DNA from: JAXDBV01 sp034678415
GTDB lineage: Bacteria > Bacteroidota > Bacteroidia > Bacteroidales > VadinHA17
Assembly (NCBI GenBank): GCA_034678415.1
Contig: JAXDBV010000355.1
Location: forward strand, 1-12,634
DNA: 12,634 nt
Direction of reading: 5' to 3'
Shown: piece by piece, positions 1-6,347 of the stretch
Layout of the letters: every line of letters begins with the position of its first letter
Numbering within the stretch: position 1 is the first letter of the stretch
Position numbers and translations under genes: made by a program
Notes under the pieces: generated by a model
The model's database searches: none
The model's input: the letters and a program-made list of their open reading frames with translations, nothing else
What the model was told of the DNA's origin: nothing

Positions 1-684
1 GTAAGCGCTGGCGTTCCACCCGCTGTACGAAAACATCACCAGCATCATCGCCGTCCCGAAGGCAATTTCCTCCGTATGTTCAAACTCCAGGGGAAGGATA
101 CCCGGAGCGTTGCCCCTGCCCAGCCATATACCCAGCAGCGCAAGTCCCATAATGATGATTACCTTCAGAATGGTTAGGGAATTCTGGAATATGGATCCGA
201 TCTTCACCCCCATATAGTGTATCCAGGTAAACACAAGGATAATGGCAATGGCAAGTCCTTTGGCCAGCAGGCCTGTCGTCAGCAAATCGCCACCACCCGA
301 TCCTGTATGTATACCCGATAGAAAATACCCTGAAAATGCCAGGGCTGAACCGGCAATGGGAGCCGAGAATCCCACGAAAAAACTTGTCCATCCCGTGAGA
401 AAACCCAGTACTGGATGGTATAGCCGCTTGAGGTATACAAACTCACCCCCCTCCTCGGGCATGCGGGTCGCCAACTCAGCATAACACAGCGCCCCGGAGA
501 GCGCAATGGCACCCCCGAATATCCATGAATACAACACCCATATCTTCCCCGGTAGTCCTGAGGCTATCATCCCTGTAGTGGTGAAGATCCCTGCACCAAT
601 CATATTCGCCACAACAATGCTCGTGGCTGTCAGCAAACTGATCTGCCGCTTCACCCCTGAACCGTTTGAAACACCGGGAACCAT
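1..684 (-). CDS. APC-family amino acid permease, N-terminal part (C-terminus beyond window edge)
   Basis: Reading the minus strand from the ATG at 684-682 gives 228 uninterrupted codons to the left edge; the C-terminal half lies outside. The protein is hydrophobic from residue 15 on. It has the APC superfamily TM1 signature NMIGAGIF (residues 27-34), the unwound helix that contacts the substrate backbone in LeuT-fold carriers. It also has a TM2-TM3 region with CYAELATRMPEEGGEFVYL, typical of amino acid/polyamine exchangers, and FSYSGWNASAY at the visible end, matching TM6. About six membrane segments are visible of an expected twelve. Family knowledge says such proteins exchange or import amino acids across the inner membrane; the substrate cannot be read from this fragment. 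An in-frame TGA at 690-688 fixes the start. It is transcribed divergently from the two-component operon. No frameshift is present. Confidence 0.93.
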   Translation of the reverse strand, partial: MVPGVSNGSGVKRQISLLTATSIVVANMIGAGIFTTTGMIASGLPGKIWVLYSWIFGGAIALSGALCYAELATRMPEEGGEFVYLKRLYHPVLGFLTGWTSFFVGFSAPIAGSALAFSGYFLSGIHTGSGGGDLLTTGLLAKGLAIAIILVFTWIHYMGVKIGSIFQNSLTILKVIIIMGLALLGIWLGRGNAPGILPLEFEHTEEIAFGTAMMLVMFSYSGWNASAY

Positions 685-1165
685 AGCTCATTACCTGTAT
701 TGAGCGAAAATACTATTTTATTTCTGAACAGCGAGTTTTTTGCCCTGTCTTCACTCCGAATCATTATTATTACCCCGCCGGCTCCATCCATTGTTACATA
801 CTACCTGGACAACAGAGAGACAGCAGGGTTATAGCCTTGTCCGAACTGCCGGTGTGAGAAGAATTCCTGAACGTTCGAAAAACAATAGTGTTATCCTCCC
901 GTTCCGTGATAAGGGTATGCTTCACCCTGAAATAATACTGGTAATTACAATAACCGTCAACATACATGAGTATTCAGTCATTTTTAAAGAGATACTCAAC
1001 AGGAACAGTATGGGTTAATTATGAAATCATTGGATGTTTATCAGGACAGAAGTGTGAACAAACAATTTGTTTCCCCGGGCCGTTTGTTCGATTTCCATGG
1101 ACATGAAAGTCGTACCCGGAACTTTACTGACAAACCGCCTTCTTCAGCACCAAACACCCCTGATA

Positions 1166-1184
1166 ACCGTTCATACAACGGTTT
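1166..1184. repeat. Inverted repeat AACCGTT-N5-AACGGTT
   Basis: Two perfect 7-bp arms flank the 5-nt spacer CATAC. No U-tract follows on either strand, so it is not an intrinsic terminator. It may be a protein-binding dyad in the gap between the permease and the response regulator. A related smaller dyad, CCGT-TAT-ACGG, follows about 30 bp downstream. Confidence 0.4.
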
Positions 1185-1299
1185 CTATCATCTTGGGAAC
1201 ACTTTTTGCTCAATACCGTTATACGGACATGAAAGAATTTTGTAATTGCTTGTATTTTAATAAACTATATAATTTATGCAAAAAATATCCTTGCTGTTA

Positions 1300-1333
1300 T
1301 TGTCTAAATATTAGACACGAATGTTTATTTTTG
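1300..1333 (+). promoter_or_regulatory. Bacteroidetes-type promoter with embedded 17-bp palindrome upstream of the response regulator
   Basis: TATTTTTG at 1326-1333 matches the Bacteroidetes -7 consensus TAnnTTTG exactly and would start transcription near 1340, about 15 nt before the ATG. A TTG at 1300-1302 is the best -33 candidate, but its 23-bp spacing is longer than the usual 19-21. The palindrome TGTCTAA-ATA-TTAGACA (1301-1317, perfect 7-bp arms) overlaps that position. A regulator bound there would cover the -33 region, so repression or autoregulation is plausible. Its TGTC-N9-GACA form also resembles dyads bound by Fis-type helix-turn-helix regulators. The match is visible; the function is inferred. 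Confidence 0.5.
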
Positions 1334-1354
1334 AACACCCATAAATAAGATGCC

Positions 1355-2722
1355 ATGAAAGGAGAAAACGGAAAGTTGCTGATTGTTGACGATAATGTCA
1401 GCGTGTTGAACTCACTGAAATTGTTTCTTCAGTTTGAGTTCGACGAGGTGAGAACACTGAAACATCCGCAAGGCATACCGTCTGTCCTGCAGAAGGAGGA
1501 TTTTGATGTGATCCTGCTGGACATGAATTTCACGGCGGGCAAAAGCACAGGTGCCGAAGGTCTTTTCTGGCTGAAGGAAATACTCCAAGTCGACCCGGAT
1601 GCCGTGGTGGTCATGATTACTGCTTATGGGGACGTCGAGCTGGCAGTGAAAGCCATCAGGGAAGGAGCGGTCGACTTCGTCACAAAGCCCTGGGAAAACA
1701 AAAAACTGATCACCACACTCAAGACGGCGCAGCAACTGTGGCAGTCCAGGAAGGAGATCCGGTCTCTCCGGGAAAAGAAACGCCACCTGCAACAGGACCT
1801 GGAAAGAGAATACTCCAGAATTCTCGGGAACTCGGAATCCATGAAAAAGGTGATCCAAACCATTAACAAAGTGGCAGAAACCGAGGCCAACGTACTTATC
1901 CTGGGCGAGAATGGTACCGGCAAAGAACTCATTGCCAGGGCTATCCACCGGCTGTCGGGAAGGAAAAACGAAATTTTTTCCAGCCTTGACCTGGGAACCA
2001 TCACTGAAACACTATTTGAAAGCGAACTGTTTGGTCACGTCAAGGGCGCCTTTACCGATGCCTTTGAAGATCGCACGGGAAGAATTGAAACAGCATCAGG
2101 CGGAACCCTATTCCTGGATGAGATCGCCAACCTCACTCCCACCCTCCAGTCAAAACTGCTTACTACCCTGCAAAGCAGGAAAATAAACAGAGTAGGATCG
2201 AACAAATCCATCCCCGTGGATGTCAGGCTCATCTGCGCTACCAACAAGAATCTGAAGGAATTGATACGGGCAGGCTTGTTCAGGGATGATCTCTACTACC
2301 GGATCAATACCATTGAGATTGAAGTGCCACCCCTGCGCGAAAGGGGCATCGATATTGTTCTTATCGCCGAGCATTACCTGGAATATTTTGCCGATAAATA
2401 CGGTCGGCCCACCCCCAAACTCACACGGAAAGCCATTGACCAGCTCACCAGCTATAGCTGGCCTGGAAACGTAAGGGAACTGAAACATACTATGGAAAAA
2501 GCGATCATACTGAATGACTCTGGAGTACTCCATCCAGAAGATTTCATGTCTCATTCCCAGGTAGTTAATTTGAAGGAAAACCTGAGGACTCTCGAGGAGA
2601 TAGAAAAGGAAAGCATACGGAATGCCTTGAAAAACAACAGGGGGAACCTGAGTAAAACCGCCAGGCAACTGAACATCGCACGACAAACCCTGTATAATAA
2701 AATGACGAAATACGGCATTTAA
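1355..2722 (+). CDS. NtrC-family sigma-54-dependent response regulator
   Basis: The 455-residue product has three parts. The receiver domain (about 6-125) has acidic pair D12-D13, phosphoacceptor D56, T89 and K111. A charged linker, probably coiled coil (about 128-155), leads to the sigma-54 AAA+ ATPase (about 156-390). There Walker A is GENGTGKE (184-191), ESELFGHVKG leads into the sigma-54-contacting loop GAFTDA (231-236), Walker B is GGTLFLDE (249-256), and the arginine region is FRDDLYYRIN. A Fis-type helix-turn-helix closes the protein (about 430-455, LSKTARQLNIARQTLYNKM). Once phosphorylated by its kinase it should oligomerise and remodel sigma-54 holoenzyme at target promoters. The loop differs from the textbook GAFTGA by Asp for Gly. 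A two-codon frame ATG-CCA-TGA at 1350-1358 overlaps the start codon. The cognate kinase gene follows after 22 bp. Targets are unknown. Confidence 0.95.
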   Translation: MKGENGKLLIVDDNVSVLNSLKLFLQFEFDEVRTLKHPQGIPSVLQKEDFDVILLDMNFTAGKSTGAEGLFWLKEILQVDPDAVVVMITAYGDVELAVKAIREGAVDFVTKPWENKKLITTLKTAQQLWQSRKEIRSLREKKRHLQQDLEREYSRILGNSESMKKVIQTINKVAETEANVLILGENGTGKELIARAIHRLSGRKNEIFSSLDLGTITETLFESELFGHVKGAFTDAFEDRTGRIETASGGTLFLDEIANLTPTLQSKLLTTLQSRKINRVGSNKSIPVDVRLICATNKNLKELIRAGLFRDDLYYRINTIEIEVPPLRERGIDIVLIAEHYLEYFADKYGRPTPKLTRKAIDQLTSYSWPGNVRELKHTMEKAIILNDSGVLHPEDFMSHSQVVNLKENLRTLEEIEKESIRNALKNNRGNLSKTARQLNIARQTLYNKMTKYGI

Positions 2723-2744
2723 CCGGATTGATAAACTTCACCAG

Positions 2745-4121
2745 ATGAACAAACTATTCATCATCCCACGTCATTACCTCCAGATCATTATCCGCGTGAT
2801 ACTGATCATAATCACCTCCCTGCTGTTTGCTTTCAGCATTACAGCTAACCTGGGATGGTTCACCTCATTCAACCTGGGAATCCTCATCCTTCTTCAAGGA
2901 TACCTGTTTATCATCTATTCCAACAGGATCAACCGGATGCTGGAACGATTCTTCTCTTCCCTGAAGGATGACGGTTCAAGCATGGGCTTCAGCCGCAAAT
3001 ACTCCGAGAAATCCCTTGTAAGGCTCTATGAATACTTCGACAGGATCAGTCAGCAGCTGAAACAACTCGAGGAGAGCAACGTCAAGAAGAGTCATTACTT
3101 CCATACGGTGTTCCAGCACGTGGGCGTGGGATTGATATCCTTCTTCGACGACGGCAGGATTGAAAACATCAATAATGCCGCATTACGAATCCTCGGACTA
3201 AAAGACGTGGGGAACATACATCAGTTGAAAACCATTCATCCCGACCTCCCCGCCATCATGAGCAGCCTGCAGCCTGGCAGACAGAGACTGCTGAAGATCA
3301 GACAAGTACCGGAATCGATCGATCTCTTACTCAAAGCAACAGAGTTTATCAGGGATGAGGTAAAGATAACGCTCATTTCTCTGCAGAATATTTCTCCCGA
3401 GCTCCAGGAAAAGGAACTGGATTCGTGGCAGAAACTTATCCGTGTGCTGACACACGAAATCATGAATTCGGTGGCTCCTATCAGCTCATCCATTGAAACC
3501 ATGACCTCCTTCTTCTCCAATCCCACCACTGGCAAGCCAGTTGATGCTTCCGCCATTACACAGGAAACGGTCAATAACACACTCCGGGGCCTCGAAATCA
3601 TCGGCAGCAGAAGCAAGGGATTGCTGGAATTCGTGAGGCAATACCGCAAGTTCAGCTTCCCCCCCAGACCTGAATTCAAGAACCTCAGGGTGGCCGACAT
3701 CCTTAATGATATTCAGGGGCTCATGAACGAACACCTCGATAAATATGCCATTTCATTCCATTACTCGGTTGAACCCGAAGACCTGATGATCGAAGCAGAT
3801 AAGAAACTTATTGAACAGGTACTGATAAACCTGGTGAATAATTCCATCGATTCACTGGCCCGGTCAGGAAAAGATAAACGATATATAGTGATTCGCGCTT
3901 CCCTTAATGAGGATGACCGTGTGATCATCGCCGTGACCGATAATGGTAAAGGTATCCCGCCGGAAATCATCGACCACATCTTTATCCCCTTCTTTTCCAC
4001 CAAGGAGGAAGGTACGGGCATCGGCCTGAGCCTGTCACGCCAGGTGATAAGACTCCACCAGGGATCCATCAGCGTGGAATCCGTGCCGGGAAATGAAACC
4101 ACCTTTACACTCGTCTTCTGA
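2745..4121 (+). CDS. Membrane-anchored PAS sensor histidine kinase, partner of the upstream sigma-54 activator
   Basis: The 458-residue protein starts with two closely spaced transmembrane helices (about 12-34 and 38-58) with almost no periplasmic loop, so it probably senses within the membrane or cytoplasm. A PAS-like domain follows (about 110-215, FDDGRIENINNAALRILGL). The dimerisation helix carries the H-box LTHEIMNSVAPI with phosphorylatable H237. The ATPase domain has the N-box NLVNNSIDSL (N365, N366), G1 box DNGKGIP (from D399), F-box FIPFFSTK and G2 box GTGIGLSL (from G423). All catalytic motifs are intact. The HE-xMN form of the H-box is typical of NtrB/AtoS-like kinases that pair with NtrC-type regulators. 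It sits 22 bp after the regulator gene on the same strand, so the two form an operon. The signal is unknown. Confidence 0.94.
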   Translation: MNKLFIIPRHYLQIIIRVILIIITSLLFAFSITANLGWFTSFNLGILILLQGYLFIIYSNRINRMLERFFSSLKDDGSSMGFSRKYSEKSLVRLYEYFDRISQQLKQLEESNVKKSHYFHTVFQHVGVGLISFFDDGRIENINNAALRILGLKDVGNIHQLKTIHPDLPAIMSSLQPGRQRLLKIRQVPESIDLLLKATEFIRDEVKITLISLQNISPELQEKELDSWQKLIRVLTHEIMNSVAPISSSIETMTSFFSNPTTGKPVDASAITQETVNNTLRGLEIIGSRSKGLLEFVRQYRKFSFPPRPEFKNLRVADILNDIQGLMNEHLDKYAISFHYSVEPEDLMIEADKKLIEQVLINLVNNSIDSLARSGKDKRYIVIRASLNEDDRVIIAVTDNGKGIPPEIIDHIFIPFFSTKEEGTGIGLSLSRQVIRLHQGSISVESVPGNETTFTLVF

Positions 4122-4351
4122 TCCGGGCTGCAACAGCTTCTCCTCAACCCACAAAGATATTCATGGCATCCGTCACGAAGTAGGCACCTGACATACCATA
4201 TACCATGCTCCCAGCGAATATCCGTTGGTCCAGCACTTATACCCCCTTAACTGGCATGCATGTCCCAATTATACCAATCATGAATAATCAGGCGCGGTAT
4301 ACACTTCGACACGGTTTCATTTGATCGATGACATCAACCTGCATTACACTC

Positions 4352-4381
4352 ATAAAAAAAGAACCCCGCCTGCTGGCGGGG
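4352..4381 (-). terminator. Intrinsic terminator reading on the minus strand
   Basis: A perfect 7-bp GC stem, CCCCGCC (4364-4370) and GGCGGGG (4375-4381), encloses a 4-nt loop TGCT. On the minus strand it is followed by TTC and then seven T residues (complement of 4354-4360), the classic rho-independent form. On the plus strand the hairpin is followed by a C/T-rich stretch without a T run, so it should not terminate the kinase operon efficiently. No annotated minus-strand gene lies upstream of it, which makes it an orphan. Confidence 0.6.
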
Positions 4382-4414
4382 CCCTCCTCCCTAAAACTAA
4401 CCTAAACCTTACCT

Positions 4415-4459
4415 ATGAAAAAACCGGGCTTTAAAAAAATAAACCCTTTATTATATTAA
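4415..4459 (+). other. Possible 14-codon leader-like frame
   Basis: After the pyrimidine-rich CCTCCTCCCT and an A/C-rich spacer, a frame begins ATGAAAAAACC and ends after 14 codons (MKKPGFKKINPLLY). The A/C-rich run into ATGAAAAAA resembles efficient Bacteroidetes translation starts, but the peptide is not recognised and the next gene is 560 bp away. It could equally be chance in an AT-rich stretch. Low confidence. Confidence 0.2.
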
Positions 4460-4587
4460 ACGCTTTCTATTGTAAAATGTTACCGTCATAACCGAAAAAG
4501 AACCGTTTTTAACATATTATAACATATCATCAAAATTCCTGCCCTGGTTCTGATATAATAACTATCAATTATCATACCATCACAGTG

Positions 4588-4707
4588 TTATTTAACAGAA
4601 TTTAAAGTATTTTGTTCAAAATATTTTTCCGATGCAACTATACATCCAACCTGAATCCGTGCCCGTGGAAAATACCGGTCATACCTCAACCAGTATCTTG
4701 TCTTCAT
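4588..4707 (-). other. Possible 39-residue minus-strand small ORF
   Basis: The minus strand from the ATG at 4707-4705 encodes 39 residues ending in TAA at 4590-4588 (begins MKTRYWLRYDRYFPRARIQ). It is basic and aromatic-rich near its N-terminus and has no membrane segment. A perfect -7 box TATATTTG lies on the same strand at 4755-4748, about 40 nt upstream, but no -33 element is seen. The minus-strand terminator at 4381-4352 lies downstream. I do not recognise the peptide; it may be random. Confidence 0.2.
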
Positions 4708-5021
4708 CCATAACGGCTCATTAAAAAATGACGACTCGACTTTTAATCAAATATATTTAAGAATATATTAATATTATGTATTATGTATTTAATATTATTT
4801 ATATTATCATTAATTTTATTAATAGCGTATTCTATATCATGCAAATTGAACCATTTTTTTTTACCCGGTTCATAGGTGAATCCACGGTTTTCTTTTCATA
4901 CATCCCATTGAACGGGCCGGCGGCTGATATGTATCAAATAGCTGAATGAGGTGTGGGAAATGAAAAGATTTACTAATTTTACCGCCCGTGAATTATTCAG
5001 AAATCAAATAAACATTAAGAT

Positions 5022-5627
5022 ATGGGAAAAGGAGACAAAAAAACGCGGAGGGGAAAACTGTTCATGGGATCGTATGGTAATACCCGTCCAAGGAAAATGA
5101 AAAGGATCACTTCACTAAAGGAAAAGCCGGTACCGGAACCTGCCGTGAAACCAGTGAAAATTGCCGCAAAAGTTGCTGAAAAGGTTGTTGAAAAAGCATT
5201 GGAGAGTGTACCGCAAACCGTTACAGAAAATATTCCTGAAAAAGCAGAACAGAAGGTAAAAGAAAAAACCCAGGAAAAAGTGGTAGAGACGGTGGCTGAC
5301 ATCGCTGTTGAAAAGACATCGAAAGCCTCCGAAAAAGGTGCGACAAAGGTTGCTGAGAAGTCAGCCGATAAACCCTCGCAAAAAGTAACGAAGAAAGCGG
5401 TTGAAAGACCGGAGGAGAAAGCCAAAGCCCCGGCAAAAAAACCGTCAACCAAAGAAACGGATGCGAAACAAGCAGTGGTCAAAGCACCTGCCAAACCAGC
5501 CGGGAAAACTACTGCACCAGTAACCGGAAAGACTCCCGCAAAAAGTTTGGCGAAAACCAAGAAAGAACCCGCAAAACCAAAAGCAACCGAAAAAGCGAAA
5601 AGCACAGCGCGGTCCAAAAGCAAATAG
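5022..5627 (+). CDS. 30S ribosomal protein bTHX with a long Lys/Ala/Glu/Pro-rich, histone H1-like tail
   Basis: The first 28 or so residues (MGKGDKKTRRGKLFMGSYG, then NTRPRKMKR) match bTHX, a small basic protein of the 30S head known from Thermus and widespread in Bacteroidetes. The usual protein is only a few tens of residues; this one has 201. The remainder is low complexity. Residues about 40-125 consist of E/K-rich repeats with EK pairs and V/A spacing (KVAEKVVEKALE-like), reminiscent of amphipathic LEA-type helices. Residues about 125-201 are dominated by K, A, P and T, as in H1/Hc1-like DNA-binding tails. No Cys or Trp is present. It is monocistronic with its own terminator. The start is fixed by the conserved N-terminus. 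The ribosomal assignment is firm; nucleoid or RNA binding by the tail is inferred. Confidence 0.87.
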   Translation: MGKGDKKTRRGKLFMGSYGNTRPRKMKRITSLKEKPVPEPAVKPVKIAAKVAEKVVEKALESVPQTVTENIPEKAEQKVKEKTQEKVVETVADIAVEKTSKASEKGATKVAEKSADKPSQKVTKKAVERPEEKAKAPAKKPSTKETDAKQAVVKAPAKPAGKTTAPVTGKTPAKSLAKTKKEPAKPKATEKAKSTARSKSK

Positions 5628-5651
5628 TGACCCTTCATAGTGAATACAACC

Positions 5652-5686
5652 ATTCCCGACAGCAGAGCTGCTCGGGATTTTTTTTT
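5652..5686 (+). terminator. Rho-independent terminator after bTHX
   Basis: The outer stem TCCCGA (5654-5659) pairs with TCGGGA (5672-5677). An inner CAGC/GCTG stem closes on an AGA loop with one bulged C. Nine T residues follow (5678-5686). It starts about 25 bp after the bTHX stop codon and separates this gene from the sigma factor region. Confidence 0.88.
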
Positions 5687-5710
5687 ACCCGTCATTACGG
5701 AATTCCCCGG

Positions 5711-5754
5711 ATAATTTCCTTTTTTATGCAATAATTTCCTTTCGCTGCGTCTAA
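5711..5754 (+). promoter_or_regulatory. Direct repeat and possible ECF-type promoter before the broken sigma factor
   Basis: The 12-mer ATAATTTCCTTT occurs at 5711-5722 and again at 5731-5742, a 20-bp period (two helical turns). It is followed by CGTCTAA (5748-5754), which resembles the -10 element of ECF sigma factor promoters; many ECF genes are autoregulated. The best -35 candidate, TGCAAT at 5727-5732, is weak. If real, transcription would start almost at the ATG at 5763, leaving nearly no leader. The repeat is visible; the promoter role is inference. Confidence 0.3.
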
Positions 5755-5762
5755 ACAAATGA

Positions 5763-6326
5763 ATGAGCCCGGATACCAAAATACAAGTAGCCGATCTGTT
5801 CAAGGCTGAATATGAAAGGTTAAAAAGATATTCCCGCAACATGCAGCATGATTAATCAGATCAAGAGGCTGAAGATATCATACAGGATGTAGCCCTTAAC
5901 ATATTCAGCAAGGTTGATTTCCAGACACCGGTTGAAAATATGCTCGAGCATGTCTGCCGTTCCGTCAGAAACAGGATTATTGACCTGTAAAGAAGAAGAA
6001 GAATGAACAGTACCGGTTCAAGATATACCGGACGCCCGGACAATCTGCCGGCGGAAAAGCAGCCCGTATATGATCAGGTTATCGGCCCTGAGACAAGGGA
6101 AAAGGTACTGGAAACCATCATTGACCTGCTGGAAAAGATCAGACCTGAACACCGTGACATCATGATAGCAACGGAATATAATGGACGAACCTTCAGGGAA
6201 TTATCGGAAGAATCAGAAATCCCGGTGGGTACCCTCCAGGCCAGAAAACAACGGACTATCGCCGAATTACAGGCTGTATTGCAGGCGGATTATCCGGATC
6301 TCTGGAATGGATATTTTAATGAATAA
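5763..6326 (+). pseudogene. ECF-type sigma-70 family factor interrupted by two in-frame TAA codons
   Basis: One reading frame from ATG 5763 to TAA 6326 spans 187 codons, a normal ECF length, and is sigma-like throughout. Region 2 reads from VADLFKAEYERLKRYSRNMQHD through SDQEAEDIIQDVALNIF to VRNRIIDL and RRRR. Region 4 (about 115-175) ends in a helix-turn-helix with FRELSEESEIPVGTLQARKQ. Codon 31 (5853-5855) and codon 76 (5988-5990) are both TAA, with no frameshift and conserved sequence on both sides. The first stop would leave a 30-residue peptide. A restart at ATG 6003 would give a 107-residue protein with region 4 only, which could bind a -35 element but lacks the -10 and core-binding region. 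Point-mutation decay, or two sequencing errors, is the simplest reading. Recoding is unlikely because TAA ends other genes here. The membrane-protein partner gene follows after 21 bp. Confidence 0.75.
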
Positions 6327-6347
6327 ACCGGAAAAGAAGAAATAACA

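Larger units (their letters stand above)
685..1354. other. Divergent intergenic region, 670 bp, with small inverted repeats
   Basis: No recognisable gene lies here. Two short overlapping plus-strand frames (1021-1245, 74 codons; 1067-1348, 93 codons) show no domain, no low-complexity bias and no convincing start context. I see an inverted repeat AACCGTT-CATAC-AACGGTT at 1166-1184, a smaller one CCGT-TAT-ACGG at 1216-1226, a near-palindrome AAACAA-T-TTGTTT at 1060-1072, and an 11-bp direct repeat GGACATGAAAG around 1100 and 1226. The last 120 bp are AT-rich and hold the promoter of the response regulator gene. The region may contain regulatory sites for both flanking genes, but this is inference. 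Confidence 0.5.
4122..5021. other. Non-coding gap of 900 bp, AT-rich in part
   Basis: No clear gene is present. Contents, left to right: a tandem ATACCAT pair near 4173-4188; a GC hairpin with a minus-strand U-tract (4352-4381); a CT/A-rich stretch leading to a tiny plus-strand frame beginning ATGAAAAAACC (4415-4459, 14 codons); a tandem AACATATtAT/AACATATcAT (about 4509-4528); a 39-codon minus-strand frame (4588-4707); a very AT-rich block (about 4740-4840); a T9 run (4854-4862) flanked by TGAACC/GGTTCA arms; and the upstream region of the bTHX gene. There is no plus-strand terminator with a U-tract directly after the kinase gene. Confidence 0.6.

Noticed and set aside
80..691. Three overlapping minus-strand frames that look like a fragmented gene
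   Set aside because: They are out-of-frame shadows. A single uninterrupted frame from 684 to position 1 encodes a normal APC permease.
740..1348. Plus-strand frames at 740-1018, 1021-1245 and 1067-1348 as possible genes
   Set aside because: They have no recognisable domain, overlap in different frames, and lack start context or conserved-looking composition. Treated as intergenic.
1200..1354. A sigma-54 (-24/-12) promoter for the two-component operon
   Set aside because: The TTGCT at 1291-1295 has no GG at the required 10-bp spacing. Checks of the other intergenic gaps also found no good GG-N10-GC match.
5015..5842. A 275-codon minus-strand frame opposite bTHX
   Set aside because: It is the complement of the Lys/Ala-rich low-complexity gene (Phe/Ala/Ser-rich mirror) and runs through the bTHX terminator. 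The plus-strand N-terminus is a clear bTHX.
5763..6326. Stop-codon reassignment or suppression of TAA to explain the sigma frame
   Set aside because: TAA terminates the intact response regulator gene (2720-2722), so a global reassignment is not supported. No recoding structure is evident near either stop.
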